DNA from: Phialocephala subalpina
Taxonomy: Eukaryota; Ascomycota; Leotiomycetes; Helotiales; Mollisiaceae
DNA length: 64,000 nt
Assembly: GCA_900073065.1 (NCBI GenBank)
Contig: FJOG01000001.1
Span: 696,430 to 760,429, forward strand
Direction: 5' to 3'
Shown here: piece by piece, positions 56,667 through 64,000 of the stretch
Numbering within the stretch: position 1 is the stretch's first letter
How the letters are laid out: each line of letters opens with the position of its first letter
The notes under the pieces: model-generated
What the model was told of the DNA's origin: nothing
Databases searched by the model: none
What the model saw: only the letters and a program-made list of their open reading frames with translations
Translations under genes and position numbers: made by a program

Positions 56667-57587
56667 TCCGCATGTTGAGCAATCGGCTCATGGGCAGAAC
56701 GATGTTGAAACAACTCCGATTTCTGTTAGAGAGCCGCCGCTCGAGACTCGTTATGGAGGCTCTGGGCATCTGATTCGATACAGTAAGCATCACCGTGAAA
56801 CTCCATAGGTCGAGACATGTCTCTCGAGTCGCGTCAATCAATGTTCACGTACCTAGATGGCAATGAGAGTCGAACGTCTGACGGCTTCGCAGTAGCCTAT
56901 GAGAGAGCAAGCAGAGGCTTGCAGGAGTCAGAGTGGGACATTGTGAGTGATGAAGCTTAGGAGAGGAGAAAGAAGAGCAGACGGAAGGAGGCACCCGGAT
57001 TGCCGTGTCACGTGTGGACGCTTTGTTTGGAAGTTTCGCCTCCTTTCCTTCTCAACCTTCAACTTTCTTTTGAAAATAGAACCACACCTCCCACTATTAT
57101 GAAACACCCAAATCGCAAGAGGTAGTATCTTCCTCGGTTCGAACAGCCTTGTTTACATCCAGTCGTAAGTGCAAGATTGGCTCCCAATCGCATGCTGCAA
57201 TGTGGGAGGAAATGATCAGCAACGTCTGAATCAGGAATGGATCTCTTTTGCGTGCTTACCCTTCTGCCCGCTTGGAATTACTACTTCTACGCATTCTGAT
57301 AGAGCCAATGGAAGTCCATCGGAGCAGCATTGCGATGTATCGGAGGCTCTAGCAGACCGGAGCGATGCAATCGGAGCATCACGACGTGGGAATTTGATTC
57401 ATGCACAAAGTGTCGATAGAACAGGTACAAATTCAGCATTCACTATAAAACTCGTCTCAATACCTCACAATGAGGATTCCCCGCATCCACTCCACAGCTC
57501 CAGAATTTCTAAGTCCATCTCGAATACTTGTCACGTGCTCACCTACAACTACATCAACAGCGCTTTCAATAGCATCATACCCTCAAG
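56667..57587. promoter_or_regulatory. Bidirectional promoter, Zn2Cys6 regulator / ACS transporter
   Basis: 921 bp between divergent starts. TCACGTG occurs at 57008-57014 and again at 57531-57537, about 50 bp before the transporter start. Inverted or everted CGG pairs expected for the neighbouring regulator were not convincingly found. The long frame 57169-57723 overlaps the transporter start in another frame and is not a gene. Confidence 0.5.
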
Positions 57588-59308
57588 ATGGACGAGAAAG
57601 CAGATCAAGGATGGCTCGAGAATGCTCAGAACAATGGAGAGTCGACCACAAGGGTCAAATCAAAGCTCGAGAAAAGACTGCTGCTTAAGATGGATGTCTC
57701 CATTGTCCCACTTCTGGGATTGAGTTTCTTTATCGCGTATATGGTATGTGAATGTTTGAGTACGAATAAGCCTTTCACTGATATTTATTAGGATCGAAAT
57801 AATCTCGGCAATGCTCGTATCATGGGCATGCAGACTGATCTAGGTCTGACGAATGAACAGTTCTTCAATTGTTTGATGGTTTTCTGTACGTCCTCCAACA
57901 GCTAATCTAATCCGACCTTCCCACTGACAATTCTCAGTCGTTGGCTACATGGTATTCATGCTCCCTGCAAACCTCGGCATGCGAGTGATCGGTCCCCCAC
58001 GGCAGCTAGGAATAGCAGTTATCTTCTTTGGTGTTTGCGGAACATGCTTGTCTGCTGCGAAGAGTTACGGCGCCGTGATTGGACTTCGAATTCTGGTTGG
58101 CATGGGAGAAGCTTTCGTCCAAGTTGGCCTGTTGTACTTCAGCTTCTGGTACAAGCGAGATGAGGTTGCCACTCGGGCCGGTTCGTCTCCTCGTGGTGTC
58201 TTGATATCCATGTACTGACAGAAATTCAAGCTGTCTACTACACTTCCGCCACAATATCAGGCTGCTTCAGTGGTCTCATTGCCTACGGGGTCCAAAAAAA
58301 TCTCGATGGTGTTCATGGTAAGCACGCGTGGCAGTGGCTCTATATCGTGGAAGGTATACCTGCCATTGGACTTGGAATCATCATTCTCTTGTTGCTACCC
58401 TCATTCCCGGATATCATTGCAAAAAGAGGCAGTCGATACTTCAACAATGATGAGATCGATCTTGCCCTTCAAAGAATGGCCGAAGGTATGCCACTCTCTA
58501 GTGACCAGATTCCACGGGCCTGCTAATGGTAATTCTAGCACACAGCGTCTCCGACCAGAAAATCAAGTATTCTGAGATCTGGCTGGCTTTCAAAGATCCC
58601 AAGTCCTACTTCACTGCAGTCATATATGGAGCATTATGTCTCGGCATTGCATCGGTGACTTCCTTCCTTCCAACATTCATTCAAGCTTTTGGATTTGACA
58701 AGCGTAGGTGATCTGCTATCATTCTCAAGTCTCGCTGATCAAATGCTGTAGTTCAAACACAACTCTTCACCATGATCCCCTACGCCTTCGCAACAGTGTC
58801 CCTGCTCACCGTCTGCTTTCTTTCCGACCGCATCAACACCAAAGGACCCATCCTCTTCATCTGCATGGCAACTTCATCAATCGGATATATCATCCTCATG
58901 GCCACCACCAACAAAGTCGCTCTGATGGCCGGTACATGTTTCGTCGCATCCGGTCTTTACCCTGCTGTCATCCTGACCGTGTCCTGGATAACCATCAATC
59001 ATGGCGGCTACACCAAACGAAGTACCGCATGGGCTATGGCGCAAATTACCGGCCAAGGTCTGAGTATCATTGGAACGCAAGTTTATCGTACGCCACCGAG
59101 ATATTTGGCGGGGCATGGGACATTGTTGGGGTTCTTCTGCTTGGCGCTTGTGTCTATTGTTTGCAATTGGTTTTGGATGAGGAGGGAGAATTTGAAGAAA
59201 GATGCTAGAGCGGAGGAGTTTCGGAATTCAGGGACGAATGATGTCGAGGCTGACAAGAGCATGGATGAGCTGTTGGATAAGCATCCAGACTTTCGATACA
59301 TTCTCTGA
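57588..59308 (+). CDS. MFS anion:cation symporter (ACS, Dal5-like)
   Basis: 489 aa, join(57588..57743,57792..57885,57938..58180,58231..58485,58539..58703,58752..59308). The protein has the Dal5/Tna1 pattern: a charged N-terminus, LLKMDVSIVPLLGLSFFIAYMDRNNLGNAR (TM1 and the DRxNxGNA motif) and NEQFFNCLMVFFVGYMVFMLPANLG. The signature LRILVGMGEAFVQVGLLYFSFWYKRDE comes next, then GKHAWQWLYIVEGIPA and a 12-TMS layout. Homologues import allantoate, nicotinate, pantothenate, tartrate and similar organic anions. The substrate here may be linked to the nearby lyase. One donor is non-typical (GTTCGT at 58181). The C-terminal tail is acidic. Confidence 0.93.
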
Positions 59309-59778
59309 GAGGTCGCCGGCCGAGCATCCGAGCAGTCGAGTATGGCAGAGTTACGAGACTGGAAGACGGGCTTTGAACAATTACAAAGATAAAATTACTT
59401 TTACATATTGTCTACATCATTACAACAAGATTGCAAGCAAAGGAATGCCCTCCTCTCTTCAAATGTGTATACTTTGTACCTACGCATGATAGCCCAAACA
59501 GGCTAGCCAAAGGGCCCCACTTGGGTGCAGCTAACCCCGCGTTTCAAGCCGCTAGCACCTCGGTCCAACACCAATCCCACATGGCAGAAGTCCAACAGAA
59601 CCCACCGACATTGGCTTCCAAGCATGCACCCTGTCACCGAAGGAAAGGTGAAGCTCAGAGGAGGAGGAGACATGGGCTGACAATCAATATCAATTGACTT
59701 CGCCCATCCATCTCCTCCCCGTTCATCCGATCTTCAACAACACCAAGATATCAAGAGTTGAAGCTACGCAACTTCAAC
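59309..59778. other. Intergenic region between ACS transporter and SDR
   Basis: 470 bp holding the transporter 3' end and the SDR promoter; CT-rich just before the SDR start. No further feature is seen. Confidence 0.55.
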
Positions 59779-60994
59779 ATGCCAATGCATAATGGCTGGC
59801 TCCCGCGCGAAGGTACCACCACCCTCACCTTGGCTTTACCTCTGCTGACATCTCCCCATCCAGGCCTCACTGCCGATCCCATAGGCCGCTTCATCAAACG
59901 CACCGCCCTCAATCCAGCCCTCACACTCGCGATCCTTCTGCTGGCCCGCTACACAAAAAAGGGATCTGACCTCTCCATCCTCCACGAAAAGGCGTTTGGC
60001 AGAATCAGAACCCTCTTCTACCTCGGCGTCGCCCGTGCCATCTCGAACTACGCATCCGCTGGAGTCCTAGATAATTGGACTTCAGACACATATGATTGGA
60101 ATAAGGAGATCGTGCTCATCACTGGCGGAGCGGGAGGAATTGGGGGCCAGGTTGTGAAATTGTTGGCGGAGAGGGGCATCAAGGTTGTTGTGTTGGATGT
60201 TATTCCCATGAGTTTTGATGCTCGTAAGCTCTCTCCTCTGCCCAGATATATTCAGGTCAATAGTTAACAAGTGGATAGCGGACAATGTCTACTACTACAA
60301 ATGCGACATCACCTCCCCCTCCACCCTCTCCTCCGTCGCAACAGAAATCCGCAAAGACGTCGGCGATCCAACCATAATAATCAACAACGCCGGCGTCGCG
60401 CGCGGGAAACAAATCCTCGATGCCACCGAGAAAGACGTCCGCTTCACCTTCGACGTGAACACATTAGCACACTACTGGATAGCCAAAGAATTCCTCCCTT
60501 CCCTCGTAAAACACAATCACGGAATGGTCATCACAGTTGCCTCAATCGCAGCCTACGTTACAGTCCCCAACATGGTCGACTACGCCTCCTCCAAAGCTGC
60601 CGCCCTCTCATTCCATGAAGGCCTAACCGCCGAACTCAAAACCCGCTACGCAGCCCCAAAAGTCCGTACCGTAGTGATAAACCAAGGCTACACAAAGACA
60701 CCCCTTTTCCAAGGCTATTATAATGACTCCAAGTTCTTGATGCCAACGCTTGAACCAGAGACGGTGGCAGAGGCGATTGTTAAGCAGGTGTTGAGTGGAC
60801 ATAGTGGACAGGTTATTTTGCCGGGATTTGCGGGTTTGTTGACGCTTTTTAAGGGGTTTCCGCATTGGTATCAGATAGGACTGAGGGCGAGGGGGAAGAG
60901 GGTCATGGAGAAGTGGCATGGGAGGCAGGTTATTGATGTTGAGAAGTGGAAGACGGATAAGGAGAGGGAGGAGAGTGGGGTTGAGAGCGCGTGA
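59779..60994 (+). CDS. Membrane-associated short-chain dehydrogenase (SDR16C-like)
   Basis: 369 aa, join(59779..59812,59864..60223,60279..60994). A hydrophobic N-terminal anchor (LNPALTLAILLLARY) precedes the Rossmann domain with IVLITGGAGGIGGQVV (the TGxxxGxG motif), DVIP, INNAG, an ASIAAYV serine and the catalytic YASSK (Tyr-x3-Lys). These features fit retinol dehydrogenase/DHRS-type SDRs, which reduce or oxidise lipid-like alcohols and ketones using NAD(P)(H) at the ER or lipid droplets. The first intron (59813-59863) is 51 nt, has a CTGAC branch site and stays open in frame, so its retention would add 17 residues. I consider it spliced. Being next to the ACS transporter may or may not be functional. 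Confidence 0.9.
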
Positions 60995-61955
60995 GTAGTC
61001 TTGTTCGCTCGAGGATTCTGTGGCGAGAGTCGCTGATGCTGGATAGATCAACGGTTTTGGTACCACCTGCAGAGCAATGAGTTTCTCTGAATGAGACGAG
61101 AGATTGGTGTGTGGGAAGATGAAAATTGTGTACGGATAGTAAATTTCGTCTTGGTGTTGAAAGTCCTTCTGGGAGGGGATTCAACTGAATCAGGTTTTGC
61201 AAATATTTTACCGTCAATTATATTCTACTCCTCGGTATATACCACAATCAACCATCGCTTTCAAGACATTCCCTGAGCTCATTGTCCCAAACCCATATCA
61301 AGCCTTATGCACTTTCAATGTTCATGGTGCTGTGAAACATCGTCCTTGCAGAAAACACTGAAATCGGTCTAAACATTTTGAAATAATACTAGTCGTTTCC
61401 CTTCTGGGCGTCGAAGGGTCGTGCTGCCAAAATTGAATCTAAAGTTGGCAATTCCCTTTCATCCCAGGTGCCTTCAAGAGCTGCGAACTTAATCTGGCAT
61501 AACCTTGCGAGTCGCTGAAAAACCGCCTAGGTGGGGATTCGGAACGGGGTTCCGAAAAACGTGCCAGGAGGTATATGTGCTCAGGTATGGTGACATCAGT
61601 CGTATGCTATTGATATAGAGATCTGATATTAGTCCAGACTAGACTAGACCGCCGGATACGTGGTGATATATTATGGCTCACAATGCTATGTCACATCCTC
61701 CAAAGAGCAGAAATCCTGATTCTTGTCAAAGATAAGCCTGGTTCAAATGCTTTCTGCGTCATGACCAGGCATACAATTGAAGGTTTGAAACCCCTCCACG
61801 ATGGAGAAGCTGTTTTTGCGTATATTCTCGGCGAAGAAAAAACCAAGTTAAAGAGATATCCCGTAGACCTCAAAAACATCGAATATCATTTCCTGGTATA
61901 ACTTCAGAAACCGCTCAAAGGTATCTCCAACTCCAAAACAAGACGATTTTTCAGC
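60995..61955. other. Convergent intergenic region
   Basis: 3' flanks of the SDR (plus) and the GPI protein (minus). The 72-codon frame at 61683-61901 (ending AYILGEEKTKLKRYPVDLKN) shows no known domain or promoter; it is left uncalled. Confidence 0.5.
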
Positions 61956-62795
61956 TCAAAGCATGAACAAAAACCCAAAAGCCACGATCCAAATACCATG
62001 AACACTCGTTCTCCAATCCAGCATTCCTGCACCTCCCAGTCCATTTCCACTTCCTCCCTTGTTCCCTTGTATCGCCGTTCCAACTATCCTCGTGAAGTTA
62101 TTCGCCGACGCGTTGAGCGTGGCTTCGTCGAGTAATGGGTTGTTCAGTGAATCGCAGGATGGTCGAGTGCTTTCCTCTGGTATCGAGTTGGTGACTTTGA
62201 TTGGGAGATCGAAGATCGTGTACATGTTTGTGCCGTTGAGACGGAAGTTTTGGCGGATGGAAATCTACTTCCATTAGCACTTTGCTCCTCTACCAGTAAG
62301 GAGCCAGTAGACGTACGTTATATGCTCCGCGCGAAGTGTTTCCGGTTGACGTCCCATCGCCGACTAAACAATCCGGCCATATCCAGTTCACATGCTTCAC
62401 TGTCGAGCTCGGTTCCTGTGTCATAATTTCTCCCAAGCTCGCATTGTTCGTAGACGCTGTGCCATTCGAGATCGTGAAGTTCTTGCCCGTCGTATAGCTG
62501 GAAAGGAAGATCGTAATGTTCCAGATGGCCGAGTTCGGATTGGAGGGGTAAGGTGGAAGCTCGAGCTGGCCGTCTGATGTCACATCGAGAGCTACCTGTA
62601 GAAAGTCTGCTTCTGATCAGCATTGTCCCTCTTCAGTCCTGTGAAGAACTCACCACCACCTAGCGGTGTATTCGGCTGCGGCGCATCGACGAGCGCAATC
62701 CCAGGGGTATAAATCTGCCCGTTGACAATCTGCTGAGCATTTAAACATCTCGCCAGCCCAACCAGCAATAAATAGAATCGAGACAGAACCGCCAT
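61956..62795 (-). CDS. GPI-anchored secreted protein, unknown function
   Basis: 241 aa, complement(join(61956..62264,62317..62591,62654..62795)). Signal peptide MAVLSRFYLLLVGLARCLNA, then an ectodomain with many N-glycosylation sequons (NITIF, NFTIS, NGTAS, NNASL, NTSRG, NGTNM, NASANN, NFTRI). A G/S-rich stretch and a C-terminal hydrophobic tail (HGIWIVAFGFLFML) form a GPI-addition signal. The acceptor I use for exon 2 (GTAG at 62592) gives NTPLGGALDVTSDGQLELPPY in a continuous frame. It is probably attached to the plasma membrane or wall. The fold is unrecognised; related fungal proteins are annotated only as hypothetical. Confidence 0.8.
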
Positions 62796-63275
62796 TATTT
62801 GAAAGATGAAGCCTCAATCGAGGGTCGGCGCGAGGGGAAAGATAAACAAGAGAGAGACAGAAAGAACGTCATGTAGATTGAAAGTTGGCAGGACATGGCA
62901 GGGCGGAAAAAGAGGCAATAATAATAACGGCATGATGATATGAACAGACGGACAGGGAAATGAGGTTCCTGTATCGGAATGGTATGATGAACCTCGATCC
63001 TTACTGATGGAATTATGCATAATCCGCAAGAGGGACTAAGCCCTGGTTCGTTCGGGTTGAACCGAATGTTGCTTCCAAGTGAGGGCTGGAGTGGTGTGGG
63101 CGAAACTGGTGGTGTATCAAATAGATGAATTTAGGTTCTAATCTACTTTGGGCAAAGCGTTGGTCGGCTGATCCACGTGATATCGAAATCCCATTTTCGA
63201 CTTCCTCCCTTTTCGCGATAACTCAATCTCGACTGCCGTCGTGGTCTTTTACCTGTTCATCGTTATGTCAAATCG
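62796..63275. promoter_or_regulatory. Bidirectional promoter, GPI protein / PsuG gene
   Basis: 480 bp between divergent starts. CCACGTGA (63173-63180) lies about 100 bp upstream of the PsuG gene start. No TATA box is clear. Confidence 0.5.
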
Positions 63276-64000
63276 ATGATACTGCTTCTTAACTCGACGA
63301 AGCACCCTCTTTTGAGGGTGTCTTCAAGGACGTCTCTTCCCACGGCCCAAATTCATAGGCCTTTTGTGTCACTACAGGGTGGGCAGTATCTACGGCCCAG
63401 TGCTGCAGCGGTCCGTGAAAGGAAACGGCAGGAATTTTTTTCTGAGATTACACGGATAGAATCTCAACCAAGAAAACAGAAACATACACAGATCCCACTC
63501 GCCGGGTTCAACGCACAGTCAACCCCAAATTTCCATATTTCGGACGAAGTATACACAGCTTTGAAAGAAGGCCGTCCGGTTGTTGCTTTGGAGACGACCA
63601 TATATACCCATGGATTCCCCTATCCGGACAACGTAGCCCTCGCTTTGGATCTGGAAAAGATTGTCCGTGAACATGGCGCAGTTCCAGCGACCATCGGAAT
63701 CCTCGAAGGTGTTGCTCGAGTTGGACTCACAGACGCTGAGATCACGTCTCTTGCCTCTACTGCAGGTGATCCAACAACGATGAAAGTCTCTCGACGGGAC
63801 CTCCCCTACATCCTTGGAATGGTGAGTCGTTAGCTTCCAGATTTTTGAAATATGAAGGTTTACCCAGCTTTAGGGACTCGCGGGAAAGAAGCTCAATGGC
63901 GGTACCACAGTATCAGGGACCATGATACTAGCGTCCAAAGCAGGTATCAGGGTGTTTGGAACTGGTGGTCTCGGTGGTGTCCACAGAGGTGCTGAAAGCA
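63276..64000 (+). CDS. Pseudouridine-5'-phosphate glycosidase (5' part, cut by window edge)
   Basis: Partial gene, join(63276..63821,63874..>64000), about 224 codons visible. The N-terminal 60 residues are Arg/Ser/Leu-rich with few acids ([20 protein letters not shown]), which could be a mitochondrial targeting sequence. The PsuG fold then starts: [69 protein letters not shown] and, after the intron, [19 protein letters not shown] and [16 protein letters not shown]. The enzyme splits pseudouridine 5'-phosphate to uracil and ribose 5-phosphate. In many fungi PsuG is fused to a PfkB-type pseudouridine kinase; that half, if present, lies beyond the window. Confidence 0.93.

Noticed and set aside
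57169..57723. 184-codon frame overlapping the ACS transporter start
   Set aside because: The transporter's first exon is in another frame and is clearly conserved (DRNNLGNAR region), so this frame is chance.
1..64000. tRNA, rRNA, spliceosomal RNA and CRISPR arrays
   Set aside because: I looked for tRNA box B-like strings, U1/U2/U6 and 5S signatures and regularly spaced exact repeats, and found none convincing. A covariance-model scan would be needed to exclude them.

Overview
The window is nuclear DNA of a filamentous ascomycete (Pezizomycotina). Genes carry short GT-AG introns, mostly 45-100 nt and often with CTAAC or CTGAC branch sites. The protein families are typical of such fungi: Zn2Cys6 regulator, secreted DPP V and sedolisin proteases, a DUF1996 secreted protein, NCS1, ACS and DHA2 transporters, a GH78 rhamnosidase and an F-box-like protein. 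A Leotiomycetes origin is possible, but that is only an impression from the overall gene set. All exon coordinates below were worked out by hand from splice consensus and frame continuity.

Layout. 1-9 kb: an FSH1-type serine hydrolase, a DHA2 drug-type MFS transporter with an unusually long N-terminus, and a divergent housekeeping pair (cleavage stimulation factor CstF-64/Rna15 and mitochondrial prohibitin-2). 9.5-10.2 kb: a Ser/Arg-rich reading frame that is interrupted. 11.5-15.2 kb: an NCS1 nucleobase/allantoin-type permease diverging from an amidase, a likely uptake and hydrolysis pair. 16-21 kb: secreted DPP V, a small Cys-containing secreted protein and a DUF1996 secreted protein. 21.2-37.2 kb: a gene-poor block with only cdc25 inside it. 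On both sides of cdc25 lie degenerate repeats, including units with a TATA box and a second conserved box at near-constant distance. 37-42 kb: a secreted sedolisin and a DUF2235 hydrolase. 42.8-48.5 kb: an SP-family sugar transporter diverging from an apparently intracellular GH78 alpha-L-rhamnosidase. 48.5-51.5 kb: another gene-poor stretch with a perfect 29-bp inverted repeat and one more TATA unit. 51.6-61 kb: an F-box-like protein, then an isocitrate-lyase/PEP-mutase family lyase, a Zn2Cys6 regulator, an ACS-family transporter and a short-chain dehydrogenase, which could form a small catabolic cluster. 62-64 kb: a GPI-anchored secreted protein and the 5' part of a pseudouridine-5'-phosphate glycosidase gene, cut by the window edge.

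The most unusual signal is the repeated unit found in the gene-poor stretches. A TATA element is followed 193-246 bp downstream by a TTTTGCTGTCAA-like box. There are seven such units in tandem at 32.7-36.5 kb, one at 22.4 kb and one at 50.2 kb. I cannot assign a function to it.
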